Below the pieces are notes generated by a model that made no database searches, was not told the origin of the DNA, and saw nothing but the letters and a program-made list of their open reading frames with translations. A program made the position numbers and the translations under genes. A DNA stretch of 45,694 bases. Origin: Bacillus sp. JCM 19041 (lineage in GTDB: Bacteria; Bacillota; Bacilli; Bacillales; Bacillaceae_D). Below are positions 1 through 8,753 of the stretch, one piece after another. The DNA lies in contig BAXC01000026.1 in the NCBI GenBank assembly GCA_001310375.1, positions 1 to 45,694 of the forward strand. The letters are read 5' to 3'. Each line of letters begins with the position of its first letter. Position 1 is the first letter of the stretch.

Positions 1-24
1 CAACTTATGCAAGGCTCTTTTTTA

Positions 25-1480
25 TTATTTCTTTGAGAAATTCTCGACAAGTTCTTTTACGTCAATACCGCTTGTTGCTTTTAAAGATTCTTGTAATCCG
101 GCCATTAAGTCAGTCGCATAACCCGTTACACGGTTAGCGCCACCGCCTTCACCAGAGCCACCAGTGTCAACAACAGTGATTTTATCAATATTGGATAGTG
201 GTGAAGACACTTCGCGAGCATATTCAGGCAACATGTCGATGATCATGCTGAGTTTTGCAGCTTCGCCATACCTTTCGAATGCTTCTGCGATCTTTTCTTT
301 CGCTTCCGCTTCGGCAAGACCTTTTAAGCGAATAACATCTGCTTCTGATTCCCCGCGTGCACGGACTGCATCCGCTTCAGCAAGGCCGTCGACACGTACA
401 CGTTCTGCATCGGCTTTTGCCATGCTTCAACGCGGTATTTGTCTGCGTCTGCTTCTGCAAACTGCTTGCTTTTCTGAGCGTGAGCTGATTGTTCAACAGA
501 ATAACGATCCGCATCGGCTTTCTTCTTCACTTCTGCATCGTATTGGCGCTCACGACGAGCAATCTCTTTTTCTTCAAGTTCAATTTGTTTCTGGCGTTCA
601 ATGATTTGGATTTGCATTTGTTGTTCGGTTACTTCTTGTTTCGAACGTGCCTCTTGCAGATGGTACGATTGGTCTGCTTGGGCTTTTGCTTGTTCTTGCT
701 CACTACGGTAGGCTGCCACTTTTAATTGGTTATTCTTTTCTGATTCAGCAATTTCAGTAGCACGCTCAATCTCTGCTCGTTTTGCTTGCGTGTGCGCATC
801 TGCTTGGCGGATGCGTGTCTCTTTTTCAGCTTCTGCTGTAGCGATGTCTGCATCTCGTTTTACTTGAGCAATTCTTGGTTTACCTAGTGATTCTAAATAA
901 CCATTTGTATCGCGTAAATCTTTAATAGTAAAGGATACGATAACTAGACCCATCTTTGCTAAATCTTGTGAGGCTACTTTTTGTACTTCCTGTGAGAAAC
1001 GTTCCCGGTTTTATAAATTTCTTCAACAGTCATTGAGCCGAGAATTGAACGAAGATGACCTTCTAATACTTCCTTCGCCTCTTGTTCACGGTCATCTCTT
1101 GTTTTGCCTAGGAATTGTTCCGCTGCTGTTGCAATCTCGCCAATCGATCCACCGATTTTAATAATCGCTGTCCCGTCAGCAATAACAGGAACCCCTTGTT
1201 CTGTGTAAACTTCTGGTGTCTGCACGTCCAGTTTGCTTGAGAGTAAAGAAAGGGGCTTCGCTTGTTGGAAAACGGGCATAACAAATGTACCGCCTCCACG
1301 TACGATTTTAATCCGATTTCCCGCATCATCCATATTAACGTTTTTGCCACCTAAGTAACTACCTGTAACGATCAATGCCTCATCTGGTCCTGCTGTACGA
1401 TATCGAGTAACAAATACGCCGAGTAAAACGAGTAGAATTGCAACGACGATACCAATTATTACAATAAGTTCAATTGCCAT
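25..1480 (-). CDS. floT: Flotillin-like membrane scaffold protein FloT (YuaG), two frameshifts
   Basis: Flotillin, a membrane-raft scaffold that organises fluid microdomains and takes part in envelope-stress responses. Read through two breaks it is about 485 aa. An N-terminal hydrophobic anchor (residues 3-25) is followed by the SPFH/PHB domain (KYRTAGPDEALIV-type start, here TRYRTAGPDEALIVTGSYLG) and then a long Ala/Glu/Lys-rich coiled coil with AEAEAKEKIAEAFE repeats typical of flotillins, ending in a GIDVKELVENF tail. Frame breaks lie near 1010 (one A missing in an A-run after EEIYK) and near 422 (one A missing before AKADAE); restoring one base at each gives uninterrupted similarity to B. 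subtilis FloT. It starts at ATG 1480 behind GGGGGAAG and sits 19 bp after yuaF, as in the SigW-controlled yuaF-floT operon. The breaks look like sequencing errors, not decay. Confidence 0.93.
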
Positions 1481-1499
1481 TTTTTCTTCCCCCTATAAA

Positions 1500-2027
1500 T
1501 TAAAATGATGTATCAAGATCGAAATCAAGCATTGCTACATACGCAATCCCTTTTTCGATTTTGACGATAACTACTTCTGTACCTGCCTGAATTTCTGTAC
1601 CATCTACGCATGCTGCTGTTTTTGCGATTGTGCCACTGTCACCACGCAATACAACTTCACCATAGCCATCAGTTGGAATGGACAAGATAATTTCTCCTGT
1701 CCGTCCTTCTAAATCTTCATCGTCATATGCGTTTGATTCTTCTGCATGCTGTAATGGAGTTAAAATGAATAAATTAAAAAGGATCGCGAGTACAAGTGCA
1801 ATTACCACAGCTATGGAAGCGGAAATGGCGCTAGTAAATGGTGAGAATCGTTCAAGCAAATAAGCAGAGGCCCCAAAAAAACTAAGTGTTGAGAGGATAA
1901 GTGTTGGTGACAACCAACCATCAAAGATGTCGAAAATGCCATCAAGCACGTCTGAAAGTAAAACATATACAACCGTTAAACCGCCACTAACGAGCAGGAT
2001 GGTAAAGTATATTGTTGTTAATTCCAT
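1500..2027 (-). CDS. yuaF: NfeD-like membrane protein YuaF
   Basis: A 175-aa membrane protein of the NfeD family, partner of flotillin. Three or four hydrophobic segments fill residues 5-95, followed by a soluble C-terminal OB-fold-like domain (about 108-175) with the LEGRTGEI start and GTEVVIVKIEKGIAYV end typical of NfeD C-domains. No N-terminal protease domain is present, so it is the short NfeD1b-like form found beside flotillin genes. Start ATG 2027 has a strong AAGGAGGAG Shine-Dalgarno. It is first in a two-gene operon with floT. In B. subtilis this operon belongs to the SigW envelope-stress regulon; a partial match to a SigW promoter lies upstream. Confidence 0.9.
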   Translation of the reverse strand: MELTTIYFTILLVSGGLTVVYVLLSDVLDGIFDIFDGWLSPTLILSTLSFFGASAYLLERFSPFTSAISASIAVVIALVLAILFNLFILTPLQHAEESNAYDDEDLEGRTGEIILSIPTDGYGEVVLRGDSGTIAKTAACVDGTEIQAGTEVVIVKIEKGIAYVAMLDFDLDTSF

Positions 2028-2058
2028 GCCGCTCCTCCTTTTTTAGGTCTACCACAGT

Positions 2059-2086
2059 TACGTAATGAATGCATATAAAGGTTTCA
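2059..2086 (-). promoter_or_regulatory. Candidate SigW-type promoter of yuaF-floT
   Basis: On the minus strand TGAAAC (2086-2081) and CGTA (2062-2059) match the -35 and -10 words of the ECF factor SigW. The spacer is 18 nt, whereas about 16 is usual, so this is only a candidate. The position, about 30 bp before the yuaF Shine-Dalgarno, is right. Confidence 0.35.
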
Positions 2087-2352
2087 TATTTTTAAAATTT
2101 ATTTCCATTTTTAAAATAGACTGCCCCCTTTCATCTCTTTAATTGTACACGTAAATAAAATGGAATTGGTCCATTTTCTGGAATTCGATAATATTTAAGT
2201 TGGAGTCGCAAAAGGAGAAAAAAAATACATGCACTAGTCTGCATGTGTTGGCTTGTCGACCAAATCTCGTAAAAACAATCCCATAAATAAGCATTTTTAC
2301 TGGTGTGCAATATTCGATTCTTTTTCACTGTATCTCCAACTGATCAAAAAAA
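2087..2352. other. Intergenic stretch between yuaF promoter and yhfW-like terminator
   Basis: About 270 bp without a supportable gene. A 65-codon minus-strand reading frame (2131-2328) lacks a Shine-Dalgarno and any recognisable similarity, so I do not call it. The stretch is AT-rich and I see no RNA gene in it. Confidence 0.5.
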
Positions 2353-2382
2353 GACCTCAGAGATTTTATCTCAGAGGTCAGA
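2346..2382 (-). terminator. Intrinsic terminator of the Rieske oxidoreductase gene (CCTCTGAGA family)
   Basis: Stem GACCTCAGAGA (2353-2363) pairs with TCTCAGAGGTC (2369-2379) with one mismatch around a TTTTA loop. On the minus strand it is followed by seven T residues. Nearly the same hairpin recurs at 24503, 32337 and 39942. Confidence 0.85.
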
Positions 2383-2397
2383 CTAGCTACATGTGTT

Positions 2398-3916
2398 TCA
2401 TTCGTTTAATTTCTTTAATGGCTTTTTAGCTGGTCCTTCAATGACGTCGCCTGTATGTGAGTAGCGCGAACCATGACATGGGCAATCCCAAGTATGATCA
2501 GCATGGTTCCAGTTACACTCACAACCCATATGTGTACAGGTTGTATCTATAACATGAAGGTTTCCGTCTTCATCTTTATAGGCACCGACTTTTTGCCTTT
2601 ATACTTAACGACTGCTCCTTGTCCATTTTCTAAATCATCAATGTCCTCAACATCGCGTTTTAACTTCCCGCCTATTAGGTGCTTTGCTACATCTACGTTT
2701 TCCTTCAAGAAATGTTTAATGCTTGGATCAGAATGAAAACGCATTGGCTTATATAAATCGCTATACAAGCTGTTCCCATCAATAATCAAATCAGATAATA
2801 GTTGTGCCGCACACACACCACCAGTCATACCCCATTTCCTGAAACCAGTCGCTATTAAAACATTGGATTCAAAGCTAGAAAGTGGTCCGATATAGGTACA
2901 TTATCAACAGTTGTGAGGTCTTGAGCAGACCATTCTTGTTCTGGTTTAAACGACTCAAGTGTTTCAGCTGCGAAATGATGCAGTGCATCATAATGCTCAC
3001 GAGCGTCCATGCCTTGTCCAGCTTTATGGTGATCACCACCTACAAGGACATAATGTTTATCGTTTAACGTTAATCCACGGAGCGATCGTTTTGGCTCTTC
3101 CACGCTTAAATACATACCCCCTTGCCAAGGGGTTGAAATAGAACCAGTCACGACGTACGAGCGGTCAGCTTTTAGACGAGTCATGTAAAGCCCACCGCCG
3201 TCAATAAACGGATAGTGCGTTGCTGCAATGACTTTATTGGCGGTTACGGTATGGCCATTATCGGTATGAACGATTACCGAGTCTTTTTTATTAGAAACCT
3301 TGATACAAAGTGTTTCTTCAAATAATTGAGTTCCCTTTTCGATCATTTTTTCACACAAATGAGTAAGGAAGAGCAAAGGATGAAACTGAGCTTGATCAGG
3401 TATTTTTAGCGCAGCCCGCGCTCCTAACTCTACTGGAGTTGAAGTGACAAATTCATGGGGAATATCAAGCGCTTCATATGCTTTTTTCTCTCTTCTTAAA
3501 CGGTGTTCACCGTGGTGTGTTGTTGCATATAAAAAGGCATCTTCATTAGAAAATCCGCAGGAGATGTTCTCTTTTTGAACGAGCTGTCTTACTAAAGACA
3601 GGGCAGCATCTTGAGACTGATAATACTGACCTGCTTTTTCCTTGCCTAGATGAGAGAGAAGCTCATCATAAATAAGGTCATGTTGGGTTGTCAGTTTTGC
3701 TGTAGTATGGCCAGTTGTACCGCGACCAAATTGGTTTGCATCAAGCACAGCGACATTTTTCCCAGCTGCAGTTAATAAATAGGCGGTGGTAATGCCAGTG
3801 ATGCCACCACCAATCACTGCTACATCCACTTTTATGTCCGATTGGAGTGGTGGATATGCTTTATGGTGAGATGACATTTGCCAAATGGAAGTTAATTCAG
3901 ATTGCTTATCGTTCAT
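2398..3916 (-). CDS. yhfW: FAD-dependent oxidoreductase with C-terminal Rieske domain (YhfW-like), two frameshifts
   Basis: About 506 aa after repair. The N-terminal part is a DAO-type FAD oxidoreductase: dinucleotide-binding motif VAVIGGGITGITTAYLL near residues 32-48, then GTTGHTTAKLT. The C-terminal 65 residues form a Rieske [2Fe-2S] domain with CTHMGC and CPCHGSRY carrying the two Cys-His pairs; this part is readable at 2398-2590. Frame breaks are near 2897 (one base missing in the VPYIG stretch) and near 2590 (one A missing in an A-run before VGAYKDEDG). The fusion of a glycine-oxidase-like flavoprotein with a Rieske domain matches B. subtilis YhfW; the substrate is unknown. It is monocistronic, with a terminator just after the TGA stop. 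Confidence 0.88.
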
Positions 3917-4171
3917 TCTCTAGCCCCCGTCAGTTCAATTTGTTATTACGATTAACAAAAAACATCTTTTTTAACCAAAGCTGGAATAATATTTTTAAAA
4001 GCAAGTATGATTCTCGGTTTGCTTCCTTCAATTGAACGTAATGAAAAGCTCTGATCAGTATGGTAAAATGAGCAAAGAAGTTTCAGAAAAAGTTTGGATA
4101 TTTGCCATATGTTCTTAGGGGAAGCTAGTATAAAATAAAAACAGACGATGGTTTGGAGAAAGGAGATTTCC

Positions 4172-4584
4172 ATGAATAAAAAGGCTGAGAATGGGCTCTT
4201 ATTCGCATGGTTCACATCCTTAATTGCTACTCTAGGATCCCTCTACTTTTCAGAAATAGAAGGGTTTGAGCCGTGTGCTCTATGCTGGTATCAGCGAATA
4301 TTTATGTATCCTCTGGTCATTTTAATTGCCGTTGGATTATTCGAAAGGATCGCGGTGTTGCGATTTATTCGGCTGTATTAGCAGGTATAGGGTTTTGCAT
4401 CTCAGCCTATCATTACGCGATTCAGAAACTTCCTGTAGCGGAAGATGATGTGATTGGTTGTGGTTTAGTCTCATGTTCAGGTCAATACATTAATTGGTTA
4501 GGGTTCATTACGATTCCTTTTTTAGCAGGTACAGCATTTTTACTCATTTTTTTAACAAGTGTATATGTTATTAGAAAGCGTTAG
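4172..4584 (+). CDS. bdbC: Disulfide bond formation protein BdbC/DsbB-like, one frameshift
   Basis: A quinone-linked thiol oxidase of the DsbB family that reoxidises an extracytoplasmic thiol-disulfide protein. About 137 aa when the break near 4343 (one A missing in GAAAAGG) is repaired, the length of B. subtilis BdbC. Four hydrophobic helices are visible, with the first redox pair in CALCWYQR after helix 1 and the second pair (CGLVSC) in the second outer loop. The start is ATG 4172 after AAAGGAGA; the upstream in-frame ATG has no Shine-Dalgarno. It sits 13 bp before a membrane-anchored thioredoxin, its probable redox partner, so the two form an operon. Confidence 0.9.
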
Positions 4585-4597
4585 GAGCGATTTTTAA

Positions 4598-5083
4598 ATG
4601 AAAAAATTAGCGATTATAGGCGGAGCGGTTGTCGCAGTATTTATCGTACTAGTCATCATACAGAACTTGAATCAAAATCAGCAGCTTGAAAACAATACAC
4701 AATATGATACGGATGATTTACATTCAGCAACGATCGATCAACTTGATGATCCAAATTACCAAAACGTGATTATGCCTGATGATTTGGAGAATAAATTGCA
4801 AGACGGCGAAGATGCGGTTGTGTACTTCTTCTCGCCAACATGTGAACATTGTAAAGCAGCAACGCCAGTGTTAATGGATGTTGTGGACGATGAAGGGGTT
4901 GCGATTGACCAATTCAACTTGCTTGAGTACAACGATGAGGGAGCTCCATATGCGATTCGATCTACACCAACATTGATTGTATATGAAGATGGACAAGAAG
5001 TACGACGTCTTGAAGGGAACAGACCAGAAGAAGAATTTCGGGCTTTCCTGAATGATGAGCCAGTAGAGCAAGAAGAATCATAA
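4598..5083 (+). CDS. Membrane-anchored thioredoxin-like protein (CEHC)
   Basis: A 161-aa protein with an N-terminal signal anchor (residues 3-23), an Asn/Gln/Asp-rich linker, then a thioredoxin fold. The active site is SPTCEHCKAA, a CxxC with the dipeptide EH between the cysteines, and the cis-Pro loop is seen in STPTLIVYEDG. The acidic C-terminus ends in EQEES. It is cotranscribed with bdbC and is probably the extracytoplasmic dithiol protein oxidised by it, or a thioredoxin of the same pathway. It is shorter than BdbD/DsbA (about 220 aa) and lacks the DsbA helical insertion. A terminator overlaps the stop codon. Function in detail is inferred. Confidence 0.85.
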   Translation: MKKLAIIGGAVVAVFIVLVIIQNLNQNQQLENNTQYDTDDLHSATIDQLDDPNYQNVIMPDDLENKLQDGEDAVVYFFSPTCEHCKAATPVLMDVVDDEGVAIDQFNLLEYNDEGAPYAIRSTPTLIVYEDGQEVRRLEGNRPEEEFRAFLNDEPVEQEES

Positions 5084-5107
5084 GCTGTGCATATGCGCAG
5101 CTTTTTT
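5082..5107 (+). terminator. Terminator after the bdbC-thioredoxin operon
   Basis: AAGCTGTGC (5082-5090), loop ATAT, GCGCAGCTT (5095-5103), then a T-run. The stem begins within the TAA stop codon. Confidence 0.85.
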
Positions 5108-5183
5108 CATACGTTAGAATTAGGCCTAAAGAGACCGTTAATTGGGTATAATATATATATAAGCCAGTTAATGGAGGTAATTA

Positions 5184-6047
5184 ATGGAAAAGAAACTAAG
5201 AACACCTTTTAAGTGGACAGGGGGCAAGCGTCAACTTCTGCCTATCTTGCATCCTCTGGTCCCAATGTCTTATAGGCGTTATATTGAGCCATTTGCTGGT
5301 GGGGCCGCTTTGTTTTTTTCATTAGCTCCAGAAAAAGCGGTTATTGGCGATATTAACGAGACACTGATGTTAACGTATAAAGTAATTAGGGATGAATGTG
5401 AGGACTTACTTCAGCACTTAAGTGTGCACCAAAACCAAGAAGCTTATTACTATGCGGTTCGCGATTTAGATCGTCTGCCACTATATGACCGTATGTCTAA
5501 TGTAGAGAAAGCCTCGCGCTTTTTATTTTTGAATAAGACGGGTTACGGTGGGTTATATAGGATCAATAAAAAAGGTCAAGTGAATGTACCTTTTGGACGT
5601 TATAAAAAAGTAAATATCGTCAATGAAAAAGTGATTCGTAAGGCGAGCGAGTATTTAAATGGAGAACACATTTCATTAATGAAAGCTGATTTCTTAACGA
5701 CTGCTGAGCAAGCCAAAGAGGGTGACTTTGTTTACTTAGATCCGCCATATTATTTTGGGTCAGATCGGAATTTTGCAGCGTATGCCCCTCGTTTTACATT
5801 ATATGATCATATTCGTCTTAAACGTATGTTCTCCCAATTAAATGATCGCGGCTGTTATGTCGTTCTAAGTAATTCGGATACACAAGCGATTCGAGAATTG
5901 TATAACGAATTCCACATTCAACCAGTGGAAGTAACGAGGCTCGTAAATAGGGATACGAATAAGCGTAAGGGCAGCGGGGAACTACTAATTATGAATGACA
6001 GATTGTGGCGAGAGAAGCAAACGGAATCTTCTTGCGTAGATGAGTGA
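5184..6047 (+). CDS. dam: Dam-type N6-adenine DNA methyltransferase (probably GATC), orphan
   Basis: A 287-aa class alpha N6-adenine methyltransferase of the Dam/M.DpnII family. The AdoMet-binding motif is in IEPFAGGAALFF (FAGG about residues 37-40), preceded by the family-typical FKWTGGKRQLL. Catalytic motif IV is DPPY (186-189), inside FVYLDPPYYF. NKTGYGGLYRINKKGQ and the VPFGRY segment match the Dam target-recognition region, so GATC is the likely site. No restriction endonuclease or second methylase lies next to it, so it may be a solitary regulatory or repair-directing methylase, or a remnant of a DpnII-like system. Strong TGGAGG Shine-Dalgarno. A promoter for cshA overlaps its 3' end. 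Confidence 0.9.
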   Translation: MEKKLRTPFKWTGGKRQLLPILHPLVPMSYRRYIEPFAGGAALFFSLAPEKAVIGDINETLMLTYKVIRDECEDLLQHLSVHQNQEAYYYAVRDLDRLPLYDRMSNVEKASRFLFLNKTGYGGLYRINKKGQVNVPFGRYKKVNIVNEKVIRKASEYLNGEHISLMKADFLTTAEQAKEGDFVYLDPPYYFGSDRNFAAYAPRFTLYDHIRLKRMFSQLNDRGCYVVLSNSDTQAIRELYNEFHIQPVEVTRLVNRDTNKRKGSGELLIMNDRLWREKQTESSCVDE

Positions 6048-6060
6048 TTTATGTTATGAT
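6032..6060 (+). promoter_or_regulatory. Predicted SigA promoter for the cshA leader
   Basis: TTGCGT (6032-6037), 17-nt spacer, TATGAT (6055-6060). It overlaps the last codons of dam and would start transcription near 6067, giving a leader of about 185 nt before cshA. Confidence 0.5.
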
Positions 6061-6095
6061 TTTTCTTTGAGAACAACGGAGCGCCTTTTGTGCGA

Positions 6096-6121
6096 ACGTA
6101 CGGATCGAGTACGTCGTTTTT
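6096..6121 (+). terminator. First terminator-like hairpin in the cshA leader
   Basis: ACGTAC (6096-6101), 7-nt loop, GTACGT (6109-6114), followed by CGTTTTT. A short stem, so weaker than the second hairpin; it may be a terminator or part of an attenuator. Confidence 0.4.
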
Positions 6122-6140
6122 GTAAGTATTCATCAGATAT

Positions 6141-6205
6141 AAGGCTGTCTCGATGTTGAAAGCGAGCCTTGCGACTGGCTTTTTACATCCAGGCAGCCTT
6201 TTTCC
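6141..6205 (+). terminator. Long leader terminator/attenuator upstream of cshA
   Basis: AAGGCTGTCT (6141-6150) pairs with AGGCAGCCTT (6191-6200), ten base pairs including one G-U. A further five pairs (GATGT with ACATC) extend the stem inward, and the loop holds a small AGCC/GGCT hairpin. Five T residues follow. It lies about 50 nt before the cshA start codon, so transcripts must read through it. Confidence 0.65.
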
Positions 6206-6251
6206 CTGCGCGAGAGGCGTTTCAATCTAATATATAGGGAGTTTTTATCAC

Positions 6252-7754
6252 TTGGCAAATTTTGAACAATTTGGTTTGGACTCATTAGTCGTTCAAGCTT
6301 TAACGAAAATGGGCTTCACAGAAGCTACACCGATTCAAGAAGAAACAATTCAGCTTGTACTTAATGGCAAGGATGTCATTGGTCAAGCACAAACAGGAAC
6401 AGGAAAAACGGGCGCTTTTGGTATTCCTTTAGTTGACCGTATCAACGCTGATAATCCAGTCGTTCAAGGACTCGTTCTTGCACCAACACGTGAGCTTGCT
6501 AACCAGGTTGAGCAAGCACTTAGAGAATTTGGTCGCTCGAAAGGTGTTCGTACAACGGTTGTTTACGGCGGAGAAGATTTCGGTAAACAAATTCGTGCAT
6601 TAAAAGCACGTCCACACATCATCGTCGCTACACCTGGTCGCCTTATGGACCATATGCGTCGCAAAACAATCCGTTTAGAAACAGTTGAAACGGTTGTACT
6701 TGATGAAGCGGATGAGATGTTAAACATGGGCTTCATTGAAGACATTGAGACAATCTTGGCTGAAACGCCTGAAGAGACGCGCCAAACGCTTCTATTCTCA
6801 GCAACAATGCCTCGTCGCATGGAGTCTCTTGCAAGCAAGTTTATGAAAGAACCAACACGCATCTCTGTAAAAGCCAAAGAAGTAACAATGGAAAACATTG
6901 CTCAACAGTATATTGAAGTGCATGAGCGTGAGAAGTTTGATGTTTTATGTCGTTTGATTGACTTAGAAACACCAGATCTTTCAATCGTATTTGGTCGTAC
7001 AAAACGTCGTGTGGATGAATTATCAGAAGCATTGATTAAACGCGGCTACCGTGCTGAAGGATTACATGGTGACTTAAACCAAGCGAAACGTAACAGCGTT
7101 CTTCGCAAGTTTAAAGAAGGTTTAATTGATGTGCTAGTTGCAACAGATGTAGCTGCACGTGGTTTAGATATTAGCGGAGTAACGCACGTATTTAACTTTG
7201 ACCTTCCACAAGATCCTGAAAGCTATGTACACCGCATCGGTCGTACAGGTCGTGCGGGACGTTCTGGAATTGCAATTACACTTTCAACAAAACCAGAGCG
7301 TGATCATGTGAAGGCGATTGAGCGTGTGTCGAAAAAACGCATGACTCAGCGTCCAAAACCTTCATTTGAAGAAGCACTTGAAGGACAGAAGCTTGCGGCG
7401 TTAAAAGAACTTCGTGAACTTGCTGCTAAAGGTGAGCAAGATAGCTACCGTGTGGCAGCGAAAGAACTTCTTCAAGAAACAGATGCTGTTACTGCTTTAT
7501 CTGCTGCATTGAAATTGCTGACGAAAGAGCCAGATCAAACACCAGTGAAGCTAACAAGCGAAGCACCACTTCGTTCGAAAAAACGCCATGGTGGTGGAGG
7601 CGGAGGCCGTGATGGACGTCGTCCTCAAGGAGATCGTCGCCCTTATGGCAATAAGCGTAGTGGCGGCCGTGATGACCGTCGTAGTGGTGGCGGTCAAAAC
7701 CGTAAATGGGCAAATTCGAACCGCAGTAACAGTGGTTCAAAGCGTCCATCTTAA
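6252..7754 (+). CDS. cshA: DEAD-box RNA helicase CshA
   Basis: A 500-aa ATP-dependent RNA helicase of the cold-shock/degradosome type. All family motifs are present in order: Q motif (FEQFGL...TPIQ, residues 4-29), AQTGTGKT (46-53), [30 protein letters not shown] and [10 protein letters not shown]. The C-terminal 60 residues are a Gly/Arg/Ser-rich basic tail, the RNA-binding extension of CshA. It starts with TTG at 6252, about ten bases after GGGAG; this start puts the Q motif at the usual place. It is monocistronic with a structured leader and a strong terminator, so expression may be set by leader read-through. Its role is mRNA turnover and ribosome assembly in the cytoplasm, by family knowledge. 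Confidence 0.96.
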   Translation: MANFEQFGLDSLVVQALTKMGFTEATPIQEETIQLVLNGKDVIGQAQTGTGKTGAFGIPLVDRINADNPVVQGLVLAPTRELANQVEQALREFGRSKGVRTTVVYGGEDFGKQIRALKARPHIIVATPGRLMDHMRRKTIRLETVETVVLDEADEMLNMGFIEDIETILAETPEETRQTLLFSATMPRRMESLASKFMKEPTRISVKAKEVTMENIAQQYIEVHEREKFDVLCRLIDLETPDLSIVFGRTKRRVDELSEALIKRGYRAEGLHGDLNQAKRNSVLRKFKEGLIDVLVATDVAARGLDISGVTHVFNFDLPQDPESYVHRIGRTGRAGRSGIAITLSTKPERDHVKAIERVSKKRMTQRPKPSFEEALEGQKLAALKELRELAAKGEQDSYRVAAKELLQETDAVTALSAALKLLTKEPDQTPVKLTSEAPLRSKKRHGGGGGGRDGRRPQGDRRPYGNKRSGGRDDRRSGGGQNRKWANSNRSNSGSKRPS

Positions 7755-7759
7755 TGAAG

Positions 7760-7794
7760 AAGAACTTGAAAGCTATTGCTTTCAAGTTCTTTTC
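7760..7794 (+). terminator. cshA terminator
   Basis: AGAACTTGAAAGC (7761-7773), loop TATT, GCTTTCAAGTTCT (7778-7790), then TTTT. A perfect 13-bp stem. Confidence 0.92.
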
Positions 7795-7889
7795 TGTTAA
7801 AAAATAGAATATCATGGTACGATTCTTTTGAAACGCTATTTGATATAGTCCGTAATACATAAAAAGAATGGGAAAGGAGTGAGATAGAA

Positions 7890-8366
7890 ATGGACATAAA
7901 ACGAACTGGAGAACGGGTTTTAGGGATCATTGGTTTGATTATGTTTGTCATTGGTGGGCTAATGTTTGGTATGGTTGCCGTTGCAAATGGCCAAGGTCTA
8001 ATTGAGGATTTCTTAATGGAGATGACCGATCCTGATAGCTTGATTTTCGAAGAAGAAGGTGCAGAGGACATTGCGCCAATAGCGAATGAAGATGCGGTAT
8101 TTATAAGCGAATTTATTGGCAATATGAACTTTACGTTATATGCGATTGTTGCTTTCGTTACTGCTGGGGCAGGTCTTGCCGCTGTTATTCTTGTTAAGAA
8201 TAAGCCGATTGTAGCTAGCATCTTGTTTTTAGGGAGTACAATTTTGTATGGCATTTTAACGTTCGTGACATTAACTTTGATGATTCCGCTTATACCAATG
8301 CTTCTTTATATCATTGCAGGTATAATGGCGCTTGCTCGAAAGCCAAAAACAGTTGAATCTATGTAA
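7890..8366 (+). CDS. DUF4064-type small membrane protein
   Basis: A 158-aa membrane protein with a Lys/Arg start, one hydrophobic helix (about 12-33), an acidic outer loop (residues 38-70, rich in D and E), then three more helices. The layout and the RTGERVLGIIGLIMFVIGG start resemble DUF4064 proteins of Bacillus; their function is unknown. It has a good GGAAAGGAG Shine-Dalgarno and its own terminator, so it is probably monocistronic. Confidence 0.75.
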   Translation: MDIKRTGERVLGIIGLIMFVIGGLMFGMVAVANGQGLIEDFLMEMTDPDSLIFEEEGAEDIAPIANEDAVFISEFIGNMNFTLYAIVAFVTAGAGLAAVILVKNKPIVASILFLGSTILYGILTFVTLTLMIPLIPMLLYIIAGIMALARKPKTVESM

Positions 8367-8385
8367 TGTCACAAAACCACTGAAT

Positions 8386-8422
8386 AAAAAGGATCGAGGA
8401 GTTCAAACTTCTTGATCTTTTT
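8386..8422 (+). terminator. Terminator after the DUF4064 gene
   Basis: AAAAAGGATCGAGGAG pairs imperfectly with CTTCTTGATCTTTTT (one bulged G), ending in a T-run. Confidence 0.75.
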
Positions 8423-8449
8423 GTCGTATTAAGAAGTCGTTTGTTGCCA

Positions 8450-8595
8450 CTCGTTTTTAAGTTATTAGCATAGGCGGTGAGTCAAACGTTTATGCGTTGG
8501 AAAGCAGCCTAATGGTTGCTCATTCAAAACAATCTAATCTGATACTGCTCACGTTAACCTGACCTCAATTGGTTTTATCTAATATTAAAAACGAG
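8450..8595. repeat. 146-bp element bounded by inverted repeats, upstream of glnA
   Basis: CTCGTTTTTAA (8450-8460) is exactly repeated in inverted orientation at 8585-8595, and the match continues imperfectly for about eight more bases inward. The interior holds a small hairpin (AGCAGCC-taat-GGTTGCT, about 8502-8519). A further hairpin, GAGCAG/CTGCTC, begins at 8593. It could be a MITE-like insertion or a folded RNA; no coding frame is evident. Confidence 0.4.
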
Positions 8596-8646
8596 CAGCG
8601 TCGTGCATGTCTGCTCCATCTTCTTACTTTTATCTGAATATTAACT

Positions 8647-8663
8647 TGTTAGATTATCTGACA
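8647..8663 (+). promoter_or_regulatory. TnrA/GlnR box upstream of glnA
   Basis: TGTTAGATTATCTGACA matches the TnrA/GlnR consensus TGTNA-N7-TNACA at every fixed position. Its centre (8655) lies about 50 bp before the start predicted from the promoter at 8670-8698, the arrangement of TnrA-activated genes. Confidence 0.85.
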
Positions 8664-8669
8664 AACTAA

Positions 8670-8698
8670 TTGCGAATTGGCGTTAATCATCATAGAGT
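8670..8698 (+). promoter_or_regulatory. Predicted SigA promoter of glnA
   Basis: TTGCGA (8670-8675), 17-nt spacer, TAGAGT (8693-8698). The weak -35 and -10 fit a promoter that needs an activator. A palindrome, AAGATGAAT-gga-ATTCATCTT (8712-8732), lies in the short leader just before the Shine-Dalgarno. Confidence 0.5.
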
Positions 8699-8753
8699 AG
8701 TAACAAGAAAAAAGATGAATGGAATTCATCTTAACATTAGGGGAGTGGTCGAA

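Noticed and set aside
2131..2328. 65-codon minus-strand reading frame between yuaF and the Rieske oxidoreductase gene
   Set aside because: No Shine-Dalgarno, unusual composition and no recognisable motif; it lies in an AT-rich intergenic region.
5147..5152. TATAAT upstream of dam as a promoter
   Set aside because: No acceptable -35 at 16-18 bp and the stretch is a TA-repeat, so the match means little.
7588..7754. Gly/Val-rich alternative frame in the 3' end of cshA
   Set aside because: It is a shadow of the Gly/Arg-rich C-terminal tail of CshA; no ribosome site.
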